From contig CM070908.1 of NCBI GenBank assembly GCA_036417435.1, positions 52,113,090 through 52,177,089 on the forward strand: a stretch of 64,000 nucleotides of DNA. Direction: 5' to 3'. A model generated the notes under the pieces. The model made no database searches and had not been told where the DNA came from. It saw only the letters and a list, made by a program, of their open reading frames with translations. Shown here piece by piece: positions 26,770 to 39,649 of the stretch. Within the stretch, counting starts at the first letter, position 1; each line of letters starts with the position of its first letter. This stretch comes from Inia geoffrensis (taxonomy: Eukaryota; Chordata; Mammalia; Artiodactyla; Iniidae). Made by a program: the position numbers and the translations under genes.

Positions 26770-27292
26770 TATATAATTAAAGATCTTCCTCGACTTACAG
26801 CGGGTTATATCTCCAAAAGCTCATTGTAAGTTGAAAATATGGTAAGTCAAAAATGCATATGACACACAAAACCTACTGAACATCAGAGCTTAGCCTAGCC
26901 TACCTTAAATGTGCTCAAAACACTTACTTTAGTCTACAGCTGGGTAAAATCATCTAACACAAAGTCTGTTTTACAATAAAGCATTGAATATCTCATGTAA
27001 TTTATGGAATGCTGTACTGAAAGTGAAAAAGCAGAATGATTGTCTTGGTACAGAATGGTTATAAGTGTATCAGTTGTTTACTGTCATGATCACATGGCTG
27101 ACTGGGGGCTGCAGCTTACTTCACCGCCCAGCATCATGAGTATCAGACAGTATATCACTAGCCTGGGAAGAGATCAAAATTCACAATTTGAAGAACAGTT
27201 TCTGTTGAATGCATAATGTTTTTACACCATCATAAAGTTAAAAAAAATTGTAAGTTGAACCACCATAAGTCAGGGACCATCTGTACATAATT
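26770..27292. mobile_element. Tigger-type (TcMar) non-autonomous element
   Basis: The ends are imperfect inverted repeats: CTTCCTCGACTTACAGCGGG at the left, and the complement of ACCATAAGTCAGGGACCATC at the right. The interior contains AGCTTAGCCTAGCCTACCTT and TCATGTAATTTATGGAATGC, which I recognise from Tigger-derived elements. No transposase frame is present. Confidence 0.7.
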
Positions 27293-28905
27293 CCAATTCA
27301 CCCCCATATTTACTTTTTCCACTCATCCCTTTTGGCATCTCCAGCCACCCACCTGCGATTATTTTCCTCCTGCCTGAAGAACACCCTTCAGTGTTGTTTT
27401 TTTTTTTAGTGCAGCTCATGTATGATGAATTCTCTCACCTTTTGTCTGTCTGAAAATTCTTTATTTTACCTTTATTCTTGGAAGATATTTTCGCTGGGTA
27501 TAGAATTCTAGGTTGGCAGTAATTTCCTTTCAGCACTTTGAGGGCCTCATTCAGTGGTCTTGGGGCTTTCACTGTCAGTTTATTGTTGCTCCTTTGAAGG
27601 TACTCTTTCTTTTTCCTATTATTACTTTTAATAGTTTTTCTTCATATTTGATTTTTACCAGTTTTACCATGTTGTTCCAAGTCGTGAAATTATTTTACGT
27701 ATCCTACTCGGGTTTTGTAGGGCTTCTTGAATCTGTGCGTGGATGTTTTTCCACAGTTGTAGCTAAGTCTCATATTGCTTTTGCTTCGTCGTCTTTCTCT
27801 TCTCATTTTGGAATTCCAGTTACATGCATCTTCTTTGCCTTGTACTCTTTCTTGTATATTTTCATCCTTTTTTCTTCTGTTCTTTATTCTGGACATCTTC
27901 CTCTGAAATACCTTCCAGTTCATTAATTTTCTCTTTGACTCTTAAAATCAGCTTTTAGATCCATCCATTAAGTTCTTAATTTCAGCTACTGTATTTTTCA
28001 TTTCTAGAGTTTTCATTTGGTTATTTTTATACTTTTCAGTCTTCTGCCAAAATTCTCCTTTTTGTCTTTTGTATCTTTGAACATTTTAAAGAGTTCTTTT
28101 AAAGTTTGCATCTACCAGTGTTAACATCTAAAGTTTGTTTCTATTGGCTATTTTTATCTTGTTGCCTTGTCTCCTCACGTGACTGGTTATTTTATTTTAA
28201 TTGACAAATCCTATATTTGCTAAAATAGTTTGTGGAAATAAATTGTCTAGGATAATGTTATTTTCCTCCAGAGAAGATTTTTAAAATCAGTTCTGCTACC
28301 TATCTGGAACACTGGAACTCTAGTATCATCTCAATCCAAACTCATGGCTTCAGCGGATTCGACGCTATGCTGCAGCTCCTTTGAGGGCCTGTGTGCTTGT
28401 TCCAGTTTACTGTGACTCCTAGGGTACAGCCCTTCAGTGCTCCAATCCTAAGCAAAAGGATTCCCTTGGCCCCCACATACATAAAATCTGAATTCAAATC
28501 TCTGTTCTCCTAGTCCTGTGAGTCTATCTAAGTCGCTTCTCAGCTTTTCAGACACGCTTTATGAAATCTGTAAAAGCTCCCAGGAGACCAATAGCCCCAA
28601 ATTCTAGATTCACCATTCTAGATCTCCAGCTTCTAGATATATGTATATACTGAATATAAATTCATGGAGACACAGATCAGATCTATATAGCTACTATGCG
28701 ATCAATTGCAAGATGTGCCATGCATTTAATAATTAGTTTTTGGTGGGGAGGGGAGATGGCTGTGCAGGAAAGATGCAGTGAAATGTCCATACTAATGGTC
28801 AGATACTTCTTGGTCCCAGAAACATTAACATGGAAAACTATTTTAATATGTCATGTAGTAAATATATCAAGTAAGTGTGTTTACTTTAAAGAAATAGCAT
28901 CTAAG

Positions 28906-29026
28906 GGAATTCCCTGGTGGTTCAGTGGTTAGGACTCCACGCTCTTACTACTGAGGGCTGGGGTTCCATCCCTGGTCAGGGAACTGAGATTCCATAAGCT
29001 GTGCGGCGTGGCCAACAACAACAACA
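28906..29026 (+). mobile_element. CHR SINE, short form
   Basis: A perfect 14-bp TSD, AAATAGCATCTAAG, lies at 28892-28905 and 29027-29040. The tail is (AAC)n rather than poly(A). Confidence 0.92.
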
Positions 29027-29040
29027 AAATAGCATCTAAG

Positions 29041-30072
29041 CAAGTTAGGGATCCACTAACATGTCTTAACACCTTACAGGAAACCCAGAAAGGATAAACC
29101 TTTCCAATGACTCAGTTTCAATTTGTAATGCCTGGGAGACCTAAGCCTGGCTCCAAGCTGGCTCTTTAGAATCTTTAGAATACCCTGGTTATCTGATATA
29201 ATGATAGTGACAGAGGTATGAAAAATATCCACACTTGACTACGTTATGGAAACATGCATACGTGGGACATATTTTGTCTGTTTAGGAACTTGGATGTGAA
29301 ATATAAAGCAGAGAGGGCTACAATTCCAGATTCACTGAAAAGCTTTGGAAGTAACCTCATTTGTTCTCTTTATTCAATTGCTGCTTTACATGTGGCACCT
29401 TTGGAGATGTGAATCAACATGGTTGCATGTGTTTTCTATGGTCATCTCCCAGCCAGACACCTTCAGGGTCATTATCAAGCAAAGTAGTTTTTGGAGCTCA
29501 TTTGTTCTTTCACATTCCTGTGGCATGAAGGAAAACGTGGAATGGCTCCTGCCTTCTCTGTTTATGACTAATGGAGTAGTTAACAGCACTAATGGGATGT
29601 TTTCTCCTAGCTGGCCACAGAATTACTTCTCCACAAGGATTCCATGGGTCAGGAATTCAGACAGGGAACAATGGGAAAGGCTTGTCTCTGCTCTATAATG
29701 TCTAAGGCTGAGCTGGAAAGACTCACAGGCTGCCTGAGTCAATAGCTGGGGGCTAGAATCACCTGGAGGCATCTGCACTCACATTTCTGGTAGTTAATGC
29801 TGGCTATTGGCTGGGACATCAGTTGGGGCTATTGGTGAGAGTACATACATAAGGCATTTCCATGTAGCCTGGGCTTCCTAGGACTTCATAGATAGCATCT
29901 CAAAAGTAAGTGTCCCCGGAAATCTGACCATGGGTTTTTCCGACCTACCCTCATAAGTCACACAGTATCACTCCTGCTGTATTCTACTGGTCGAGGCAGT
30001 ACTATGCTGTCCCTGATTCACAGGGAGAGGACATAAACCCCACATCTCAATGGGAGCAATGTGAAAGAATTT
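29041..30072. other. Intron 2 sequence without an assigned feature
   Basis: No exon recognised. A 117-codon open frame at 29345-29698 shows no domain or splice context. Confidence 0.45.
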
Positions 30073-30089
30073 GTGGCCATATTTTATTT

Positions 30090-30268
30090 TATTTTTAAAA
30101 ATTTATTTAAATTTATCATTTTTTTAAATTGATCTGATGACTCTCAACTTTTATTTATTTGGCCGCGCCACAGGGCATGTGAGATCTTAGTTCCCTGACC
30201 AGGGATCGAACCCGTGCCCCCTGCAGTGGAAGCGTGGAGTCTTAACCACTGGACCGGCAGGGAAGTCC
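30090..30268 (-). mobile_element. CHR SINE, short form with long A/T-rich tail
   Basis: TTTATTTGGCCGCGCCACAG to CAGGGAAGTCCC; flanks GTGGCCATATTTT / GTGGTTATATTTT are the diverged TSD. Confidence 0.85.
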
Positions 30269-30562
30269 CTCGTGGTTATATTTTAAAACCTCCATACCAT
30301 CTTCCTCTTCCCATGGATGCAGATGAATATCCACAGAGAAAAAGAGATAAAGAATATATATCAAATAGTTAAGAGTCATTACCTCTGAGGTGGGGAAGAA
30401 GAGAGAAACTCACTTTGCACTTTATATATATCTGTATTATTTGAAATTTTTACAAGCATTTTTTCTTTTGTAACTTAAGAGGAAATTCAGAGTAACAAAG
30501 AGGAAAAAACTGTGACAGAACTCCAGAAAAATGTTGTTATTAACATTTTTGTTTTTATATTT

Positions 30563-30778
30563 TGTTTAACTTTTTTTTGTGTGTGTGGCGATACGTGGAC
30601 CTCTCACTGTTGTGGCCTCTCCCGTTGTGGAGCACAGGCTCCGGACATGCAGGCTCAGCGGCCATGGCTCACGGGCCCAGTTGCTCCGCAGCATGTGGAA
30701 TCTTCCCGGACCCGGGCACGAACCTGTGTCCCTTCATCGGCAGGTGGACTCTCAACCACTGTGCCACCAGGGAAGCCC
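30563..30778 (-). mobile_element. CHR SINE, compact form
   Basis: Long TSD TAACATTTT(T)GTTTTTATATTT at about 30541-30562 and 30779-30799. The insertion lies about 160 bases downstream of exon 2 in gene sense. Confidence 0.9.
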
Positions 30779-30934
30779 TAACATTTTGTTTTTATATTTA
30801 ACTCAAAACAAGAATATACTGGAAGCCACAGCCCATTGCACTCTGTCTATCCTGGCACCTCTCTTGAGCCCCATATCAGCCCTGATGGCAAGGTGGGGTG
30901 AGTTGGCAGGAGAGCCCCCAGCTGGCCTGACTTA

Positions 30935-31249
<315 letters not shown>

Positions 31250-31389
31250 TCACTGCATTCGTCCCTGGACTGTGATGACAGTTACGCTGGTGTTTTAATC
31301 TATTTTTACCTCTTAACTTAAAAAAAAATTTAACTGCCTGTTCTGGCATGTTTATCTGGATAAGCCCTTCAAATCTTCCTTTTAAAAAG

Positions 31390-31485
31390 ATGTTTAGCAG
31401 CATAATTTACAATTGCCAAGACATGGAAACATCCTCAGTGTCCATCAACAGATGAATGGATAAAGAAGATACGGTATACATATAT
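31390..31485 (+). repeat. L1 ORF2 3' fragment
   Basis: TTACAATTGCCAAGACATGG and CATCAACAGATGAATGGAT are the conserved L1 ORF2 C-terminal coding stretch. Confidence 0.75.
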
Positions 31486-32140
31486 AGTCTCAAGACAAGA
31501 GTGAACAAGGATAAAAAATATCCCCTTCCCTCATTCTCAAGAACTGTTGGATGAGCTGTCTTGGTGCTAGGAGGCCAAGTGCTAATCCTGATTTGGAATT
31601 GTAGTTCTAACAAAAATTTACGTCTAAGACACTTCAAGCCATGGATTTAGCCTAAAGTGGCCTGAGACTGACATTTATTCAGACACCTGATAGGAAAAAT
31701 TGTAAGTAACTCCTCTCTGGAGAAAAAAAAAAACCCTCCATTTTATGCTTCAGGAAATCCCATACAAATACTTATTCAAAGGCTATGACCACCGAAGTAA
31801 AAAACAGTGAAGTGTACAAGGAAACAAGGCACCATGAGTGAGAAGCAACAGATACCACATGTAGCAGAAACTGACCTAAAAATAAGTCCAATACTGGTAT
31901 TAACAGGCACAGATTATAGAACAGTCATGATTACTATATTTAAAGAAATAAAAGACAAGTTTGAAAATATCTGCAAAGAATAGGAAATGATAAAAAGTGC
32001 TTAGCTGATCTGAGAAAAGCACAAAATAGGACTTCTAGAAATTAAAAATAAAGCGATTAATTTAAAATGCAATAAATGTTTTTGGCTGAATATCAGACAC
32101 ATTTAAACAAAGAACTTAACCTTGAAAAAGAAAGCAGAAG

Positions 32141-32350
32141 GGGACTTCCCTGGTGGTACATTGGTTAAGGCTCTTTGCTCTGTATGCAGGGGGCCCAGGT
32201 TCAATCACTGGTCAGGGAACTAGATCCCACATGCATGCCGCAGCTAAGAGTTCACGTGCCACAACTAAGGAGCCCGTGTGCCGCAACTAAGGATCCCACT
32301 TGCCTCAACTAAGACCCAGTGCAACCAAATAAATAAATATTAAAAAAAAA
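32141..32350 (+). mobile_element. CHR SINE
   Basis: GGGGACTTCCCTGGTGG to AAATAAATAAATATT plus an A tail; TSD AAAGAAAGCAGAAG / AAAGAAATCAGAAG. Confidence 0.88.
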
Positions 32351-32445
32351 AGAAATCAGAAGACATCATCCAAAATGTAGTAAAGAAACAAGAAAAGATG
32401 GAAAATATTAAGATAATAAAGAGACATGAAGGATAGAATAAGGAT

Positions 32446-32783
32446 TTTTTAAAAATTAATTAATTTTTGGCCACATTGGGTCTTTGTTGCTGCGTGTGGG
32501 CTTTCTCTAGTTGTGGCGAGCAGGGGCTACTCTTTGTTGCAGTGCATGGGCTTCTCATTGCAGTAGCTTCTCTTGTTGTGGAGCTCAGGCTCTAGGCACA
32601 CAGCTTTCAGTAGTTGTGGCACGTGGGCTCAGCAGTTGAGGCTTGTGGGCTGTAGAGCACAGGCTCAGTAGTGTGACGCATGGGCTTAGTTGCTCTGCAG
32701 CATGTGGGATCTTCCCAGACCAGGGCTCAAACCCGTGTCCCCTGCATTGGCAGGTGGATTCTTAACCACTGCGCCACCAGGGA
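32446..32783 (-). mobile_element. CHR SINE, long form
   Basis: TSD AGAATAAGGA(T/C) at 32434-32444 and 32784-32794; complete body. Confidence 0.9.
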
Positions 32784-33744
32784 AGAATAAGGACTAACAT
32801 ATACTTTAATCAGAATTCCCAGAGAGGAGAGAAAAAAATGAGGTGGAAGTGATATCGAAGACAAAATGCCTGTGAATTTTATAGAACTGATAAATACTCC
32901 AATACATAGATTGAATAAGTTCAACAACAAATCCCAATATGGAAAATATCTATAAGTACATATATACCAGTGATGCTGCAAAATGGTAAAGACAAAGAAA
33001 ATACTGTCAAAGCAGATAGAGAGAAGGGAGAGAATACTTTCAAAGTAGCAGCAGTTTGACTGCTGTCTTCTAAAACAATAGCAATGGAAGCAAGGATACA
33101 ATTACTAGCAAAAAATAGCTGCAAATTTAGACATCTATACTTGCTGAAAATATATTTCAAAGAACAAAGAGGAAACCAATGTATTTTTTCAGATAAGCCA
33201 AAATCAAGGTGGTTTGCTACCACCAGATCCTCCTTGTAGGAAATAGTAAAAGAAGTATTTCAGGCAGAAAGAAAATTATTTGAGAGGCAAGATGGAATGG
33301 AAAGGGGGAAAAAAAATCAATACACAGTTAAATAAAAGTGAACATTGATTGTATAAAATGGCACCCAACAGCAGCAGAATACACATTCTTCTCAAGTGCG
33401 CATGGAACATTCTTCAGAGTAGACCATATGCTAGGCAATAAAATAAGCCATAATAAATTTAAAAGGATTATAATTATACAAAGTATTTTCTCTAATTACT
33501 ATGGGGTAGAATTAGAAATTAATAATATAAATAAGTTGGGAAATTCATAAATAAATAGAAGTGAAACCAAGCACTTCTAAATAACTGATGAGACAAGGAG
33601 AAATCATGAAATTAGAAAATATTTTGAGATGAATTAAGGCAAAACATGCTAAACCTTATGGGATGCAGTTAATACACTGCATAGAGGGGAATTTATAACT
33701 ATAAATGCCCATATTAAAATAAGAAAAATTATCTCAAAAATCCT

Positions 33745-34607
33745 ATCACACCAGTCAGAATGACCATCATCAAAAAATCTACAAACAATAAATGCTGGAG
33801 AGGGTGTGGAGAAAAGGGAACCCTCATACACCGTTGGTGGGAATGTAAATTGATACAGCCACTATGGAGAACAGTATGGAGGTTCCTTAAAAAGCTAAAA
33901 ACAGAACTACCATATGACCCAGCAATCCCACTACTGGGCATATACTCTGAGAAAACCATAATTCAAAAAGAGTCATGTACCACAATGTTCACTGCAGCTG
34001 TATTTACAATAGCCAGGACATGGAAGCAACCTAAGTGTCTATCAACAATGAATGGATAAAGAAGATGTGGCACATATATACAATGGAATATTACTCAGCC
34101 ATAAAAAGAAATGAATTTGAGTTATGTGTAGTGAGGTGGATGGACCTAGAGTCTGTCATAGAGAGTGAAGTAAGTCAGAAAGAGAAAAACAAATACCGTA
34201 TGCTAACACATATATATGGGATCTTAAAAAAAAAAAAGGTCATGAAGCACCTAGGGGCAAGACGGGAATAAAGACACAGACCTACTAGAGAATGGACTTG
34301 AGGACACGGGGAGGGGGAAGGGTAAGCTGGGACAAAGTGAGAGAGTGGTAGTGTATATATGGACATGTATACACTACCAAATGTAAAATAGATAGCTAGT
34401 GGGAAGCAGTCGCATAGCACAGGGAGATCAGCTCCGTGCTTTGTGACCAGCTAGAAGGGTGGGATAGGAAGGTTGGGAGGGAGGGAGATGCAAGAGGGAA
34501 GAGATATGGGGATATATGTATATGTATAACTGATTCACTCTGTTATAAAGCAGAAACTAACACACCATTGTAAAGCAATTATACTCCAATAAAAATGTAA
34601 AAAAAAA
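33745..34607 (+). mobile_element. Younger L1, 5'-truncated, ORF2 C-terminus and 3' UTR
   Basis: The ORF2 C-terminal frame is readable from about 33760 to 34271 with few breaks, including [34 protein letters not shown] and YTMEYYSAIKRNE. This is followed by an L1 3' UTR ending CTCCAATAAAAATG and an A tail. It is clearly less diverged than the L1 around it. Confidence 0.88.
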
Positions 34608-34915
34608 GTCCTAACCTGTTGGAAAACACTGGAAAAGAAGAGCAAACTAAACCCAAAGCAAGCAGAAGAAGGAAATAATAAGAATTAAAGCAAAAATTAA
34701 TGAAATAGAGAAGGAAAAACAATAAAGAAAACCAGTAAAACCAAAAGTTGGTTTTTGGGAAGGTCAACAAAACTGACAAACGTTTAGCTAAAATGACCAA
34801 GAAAAAAAAAGAAAGAAGACTTGAATTACTAAAACAGGAATGAGAGGGCAGTTATTACTCCAACCTTATGGAAATACAACGATTATAAAGGATTACTATA
34901 AGCAACTGTATGCCA

Positions 34916-35047
34916 GACTTCCCTGGCGGTCCAGTGGTTGGGACTCCGTGTTTCCGGTGCAGGGGACACAGGTTCCATCCCTGGTTGGGGAACTAGGATC
35001 CCACATGCCGCACGGCATGGCCAAAAAAAACCCCCAAAACCCCAAAA
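34916..35047 (+). mobile_element. CHR SINE, short form
   Basis: A perfect 13-bp TSD, CAACTGTATGCCA, lies at 34903-34915 and 35048-35060. The tail is C-rich (AAAACCCCCAAAACCCC). Confidence 0.92.
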
Positions 35048-36199
35048 CAACTGTATGCCAAAATTTAGGTAACTCGTGTGAAATGGAAAAATTCCTAAAA
35101 AGACACAAACTACTGAAATTGACTCAAGAAGAAATAGAAAATCTGAATAGACCCTTAACAAGTAAAGAGACTGAATTAGTAATTTAAAATTACCCACAAA
35201 GATAAAGCACATGTTCAGATGGCTTCACTGATGAATTCCACCAAAGAGCTAAAAAGAACTTGATAACAATTCTCTATAAGCTCATCTAAAAAATAGAACA
35301 GGAGGGAACAACACCTCCCAGCTTTTTCTATGAGGCCACCATTGCCCTAATGCCAAAACCAGACAAAAGACACTGCAAGAAAAGAAAACTACAGGCCATT
35401 ATCTCTTATAAATATAGACACAAAAGTCCTCAACAAAAATACTAGCAAACTAAATCCAGCAGCATAAAAAAAAAAAAAAAATTATATACCATGACCAAGT
35501 GGGATCTATCCCAGGAATACAAGGTTGGTTTATATCCCAAAATCAATTGATATAATACAACTTATCAATAGAATAAAGGACAAAAACTACATGATCATCT
35601 CAATAGATGCAGAAAGGCACTTGACAAAATTCAGGACCCTTTCATGATAAAAAAACATTCAACAAACTAAGAAGGGGGGCGGGGAATATCTTCAACCTGA
35701 TAAAGAGCATCTACAAAAATCCCATAGCTAACATCACACTTGGTGGTGAAAGACTGAATACCTTCCCCTAAGATCAAGGATGTCTGCTCTTGCCACTTCT
35801 ATTCAACATTGTACTGGCAGTTCTCTCCAAGGCAATTAGGCAAGAAGATGAAATAAAAGTCATCCAGCTTGGAAAGAAGTAAAACTATTATTTGCAAATG
35901 ACGTGATCATGCATATGGAAAATCCTAAGAAATCCACTAAAAAAACTACTAGAACAGTTCAGCAAGGTTGCAGTATAACATTTTTACTTAAGTGACAAAA
36001 ATCTGTGCAGAAATTAAGTAGGTCATCTCTTCTCATTGTAAAACTTTTCCCTAGGATTCCATTTACACACATGGTTGCAAAGGCCATCTTGACATGGATG
36101 ACTCACATTTTTCTCTTCAATCCAGACCCTTTTCATTCACCCCATCCTCCTCTCCACCCCCACCCTCTCTCACCTGCACAAGTGAAATAGCACCCTACA

Positions 36200-36514
36200 T
36201 GGTCTCTCCACATCCAATCTTGCCCTGGTGCCATCCATTCTTCCTACTCTCAGGGTGAGCTTCTCAACATGCAAACCTGATCAGTCTCTCTTTTTTGGAT
36301 TAAAACAAAACTTGGCCCCATATCAGTTTCCCCAGCATCATCTCAAACTACTTCTACCTTGGACTCTGGGCTCTAGTCACTCTGTTTCTTAACACATGTC
36401 CCACTTTCTCTGCCACTCATAGTTTCTCTGTACATGTTATTCTCTATCCAGATCCTCTTTCTTCCCCCCTTTGCCTAGTTAATTCTTATCTTTCGGATCC
36501 TCCTACGCCAAGTC
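36200..36514 (+). repeat. L2 fragment
   Basis: CTACTTCTACCTTGGACTCTG, CTGTACATGTTATTCTCTA and TCCTACGCCAAGTCAAAAA follow L2 order. It is continued after the SINE by 36840-36970. Confidence 0.6.
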
Positions 36515-36529
36515 AAAAATCTCCTAATA

Positions 36530-36738
36530 GGGCTTCCCTGGTGGCACAGTGGTTAAGAGTCCGCCTGCCGATGCAGGGGACACGGGTTTGTACCCCGGTC
36601 CGGGAAGATCCCGCATGCCGCAGGGCGGCTGGGCCCGTGAGCCATGGCGGCTGAGCCTGCGCATCCGGAGCCTGTGCTCCGCAACGGGAGAGACCACAGC
36701 AGTGAGAGGCCCGCGTACCGCAAAAAAAAAAAAAAAAA
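36530..36738 (+). mobile_element. CHR SINE, compact form, young-looking
   Basis: Nearly consensus, with an uninterrupted A tail of about 22 and TSD AAAAATCTCCTAATA (from 36515; copy after the tail at 36739). It is one of the least degraded copies in the window. Confidence 0.93.
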
Positions 36739-36839
36739 AAAAATCTCCTAATATATGCCCTCATAATACCTCCGTCCTTTAATCTTATCACTTATCAAAA
36801 TCGCAAGTTCACATTTCATTCGTATAATTATTTGCTTAA

Positions 36840-36972
36840 TGACTCTCTCCCCCTTTGGATTTTAAGCTCCCTGATAGCAAGGACCTGTTTCTCCTCACCA
36901 CTCTATCCTCAACAGCAAGGACAGTACCTAGTATATGGTAGACACTCAAATTATCTGTTGAATTAATGAATC
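36840..36972 (+). repeat. L2 3' end
   Basis: TTTTAAGCTCCCTGATAGC, CAGTACCTAGTATATGGTAG and ATCTGTTGAATTAATGAA. Confidence 0.75.
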
Positions 36973-37786
36973 TTTTCCTGCAGTCTTTACCCAAGCACAG
37001 TTAATTTGCATTCAGTTAATGCGAAGATTTTTCTGTTTCAAAATCGCTTTAAAATTAGAGTAGCAAGTCTCTTTTATGTATAAGATACACATCTAATTAG
37101 TCCAATGTAAAGCTCAATGTTTTTCATTTGAGTTTGACTTATTTTTGAATAAGTCTATGGAATTTTTAATAACTCCAAATTCTGTTCAAATGTCTTAACA
37201 CATCAGTTTAGCTGCACATTTCTTCTTCCTCCTTCCATCACTGTAGAACATAAATACCTAAATGTGAAAAGTGGTAGTTAAGCATATATTTAGTAAAGAA
37301 AAGAGTCCTTTCATAAATAGGTTCTAATTCTTCAATGGCTCTATTATAAAAGTTGGAGCTCAGCAAATGGAGTTTCTTGAAAGCAGATTTACCTATAGTT
37401 CTCCATTGCGGAAGAAGGGAGAAGGAAAGAAGGAGAAGGGAGAAACAGAGGCATTTCTGGCAAGTGTTAACAAGAAAATATGCCTGGTGCTGTCGTTACT
37501 TTCTCTGTATCCAATGATATTTCTGTCTTAAATTTTCTATGATCCACATCAAGCCAGATAGGCACAAAATATTGATCCATATCCATCTGGCATTCCACTT
37601 AAGCAGTTATAGTGGGGTGAAACTCTAAAGCCTCATGGGTTGCAGAGATATTTCTTTAAAAGGAATTAAAATTGGTACAATAGTATACATTGTTCAAAGG
37701 TTAATACCAGCTCCAATTTATTCTACTTGCATTCAAAAATCAGCTTAATTTTCATGACTCAATGTCAGGCCAAAAAGCACTACAGT
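36973..37786. other. Intron 1 sequence without an assigned feature
   Basis: No exon or clear transposon recognised; a purine-rich patch of GAAGG repeats lies near 37410-37450. Confidence 0.45.
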
Positions 37787-37799
37787 AAAGAATTAACAG

Positions 37800-38139
37800 G
37801 GACTTCCCTGGTGGTGCAGTGGTTAAGAATCTGCCTGCCAATGTAGGAGACACGGGTTCGAGCCCTGGTCTGGGAAGATCCCACATGCTGCGGAGCAACT
37901 AAGCCTGTGAGCCACAACTACTGAGCCCGCGCTCTAGAGCCTGCGAGCCACAACTACTGAGCCTGAGTGCCACAACTACTGAAGCCCTTGCGCCTAGAGC
38001 CCAGTGCTCCACGACAAAGAGAAGCCTGTGCACGTCAACGACGAAGCAGCCCCCGCTAGCCTCAACTAGAGGAAGCCCTCGCACAGCAACGAAGACCCAA
38101 TACAGCCAAAAAATAAATAAATAAGTGAATTAAAAAAAA
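37800..38139 (+). mobile_element. CHR SINE, long form
   Basis: A perfect 13-bp TSD, AAAGAATTAACAG, lies at 37787-37799 and 38140-38152. Confidence 0.93.
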
Positions 38140-38184
38140 AAAGAATTAACAGTGGATTGGCTGCTGCTAGGTATGGGATTTCTT

Positions 38185-38310
38185 TTTGGGTGATGAAAAT
38201 TTTCAGAAATGAGAGAGTGGTGATGGTTGATGACTGTACTAAAAACACTTGGATCGTGCATTTTAAAATGGTAAATTTTACATGAATTTTATCTCAATTA
38301 AAAATTAACA
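38185..38310 (+). repeat. Old L1 3' end
   Basis: GTGATGGTTGATGACTGTAC, TTTTAAAATGGTAAATTTTA and TTTATCTCAATTAAAAA are typical of an old L1 3' end. Confidence 0.6.
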
Positions 38311-38891
38311 GTGATCACTAGGAGCCTTTAAAGTTAACAGTGTTTTCGCCTCTAACGCTCTCTCTGAGCATATGGAGAAATAAGACAGTCATCCTTAATT
38401 AGGAGCAAAGAGTTCTATAAGCTGGCACTTAGGACAAAGAGATCCCAAAATTCTAAGATACTATCTGGAGGTTTTTCCCTTGCTTTCTCCTTCCCTAACC
38501 ACCATGCTTCTTTTTGTCAAATCTTCTCTCTGCACCCAATATTGATTGCTAAATAGCAATGACATTTAAAAATATACAAAGCATCCTAAATCAGCTGAGG
38601 GTTTTTCTCCTTCATCAATCTAATTTCGCCCAAGCTTGGATTTACGAGTAACCCCTCATGGATGTGAGAACATGCTAGCTTCTTTTCTTTTAGATCCTTC
38701 TGCACCAAGTCAACGGGGTTTTGTGCCAAAATCAAAACACAGCTGAATTAACTTTTTGAAACTGAACTGATCTAAGGCTGTGATCCTGCTAAGTTTAGGG
38801 AAGTATTGAAAGCTGAATTCAGGTTGAAAAAACAAACAAAAAGATGGGTCAATTCTCAGAACCCACAAAAATCTGGTCCTTACCTATTTCC
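38311..38891. other. Intron 1 sequence without an assigned feature
   Basis: Nothing recognisable beyond ordinary AT-rich intron. Confidence 0.45.
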
Positions 38892-38901
38892 TCTAGCTTT
38901 T

Positions 38902-39292
38902 TAAAAATGTTTTTTATTTTTATTATATTTTAAATGTATTTACTTCATTTATTTATATTTGGCTGTGTTGGATCTTCGTTGCTGTGCATGGGCTTTCTCT
39001 AGTTGCTGAGAGCGGGGACTACTGGGCTACTCTTCATTGTGGTACGCGGGCTTCTCATTGCAGTGGATTCTCTTTGTCACAGAGCACTGGGCTCTAGGCA
39101 TGCAGGCTTCAGTAGTTATGGCGTGTGGGCTCAGTAGTTGTGGCCTGCAGGCTCTAGAACGCAGGCTCAGTAGCTGTGGCACACAGGCTTCGTTGCTCTG
39201 CAACATGTGGGATCTTCCCAGACCGGGGCTCGAACCCGTGTTCCCTGCATTGGCAGGCGGATTCTTAACCACTGCGCCACCAGGGAAGCCCT
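38902..39292 (-). mobile_element. CHR SINE, long form with AT-rich tail
   Basis: Complete body; TSD TCTAGCTT(T/C)T at 38892-38901 and 39294-39303. Confidence 0.9.
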
Positions 39293-39329
39293 GTCTAGCT
39301 TCTTGTCGAGGGAGAACCTCACCTTGAAC

Positions 39330-39520
39330 TTTCCGCTCCAGCCACTCTATCATTTATCCCATTTCCCCTGCGACTCACAGGACTTTTGCACGTGCTATTT
39401 CCTTTCCCCAAGACCCTTTCCTCTCTCTTTTGCCTAGCTGATTTCCACTCAGCTTTCAGATCTTCCAGGACCAAGCCAAAACGCCAAGGGAGTCTTGTAA
39501 TCACTGGCCTTGCCATTCGG
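39330..39520 (+). repeat. L2 fragment
   Basis: GACTTTTGCACGTGCTATTTC, TTTTGCCTAGCTGATTTCC and TTCCAGGACCAAGCC. Confidence 0.6.
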
Positions 39521-39649
39521 AGCACATTTAATAGACGTGGGAAATTATGTCTCGGCAGAGGAGGTTCCAGGGCACCCTAGACGTGATTTCATTTTAAAGA
39601 CCTTTCAAGGAGACCTTGGAAAGCTAGAGGCGGGCCTGCAGAACCAAAG

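Larger units (their letters stand above)
25735..28345 (-). mobile_element. Old L1 body, antisense on plus, split by Tigger and SINE
   Basis: GGCATCCCATGAGTTTGAG, GAAGATATTTTCGCTGGGTA and AGAATTCTAGGTTGGCAGT are old L1 ORF2-region motifs in antisense. A CHR SINE (26445-26650) and a Tigger element (26770-27292) interrupt it. Edges are approximate. Confidence 0.6.
31745..35985 (+). mobile_element. Old L1 body, sense on plus, with nested insertions
   Basis: Runs of L1 ORF1/ORF2-type sequence (AGAGCAAACTAAACCCAAAG; TGACCAAGTGGGATCTATCC; ATGCAGAAAGGCACTTGAC) on the plus strand, antisense to SUSD5. It is cut by CHR SINEs (32141-32350, 32446-32783, 34916-35047) and a younger L1 3' end (33745-34607). 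No long frame survives. Confidence 0.75.
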
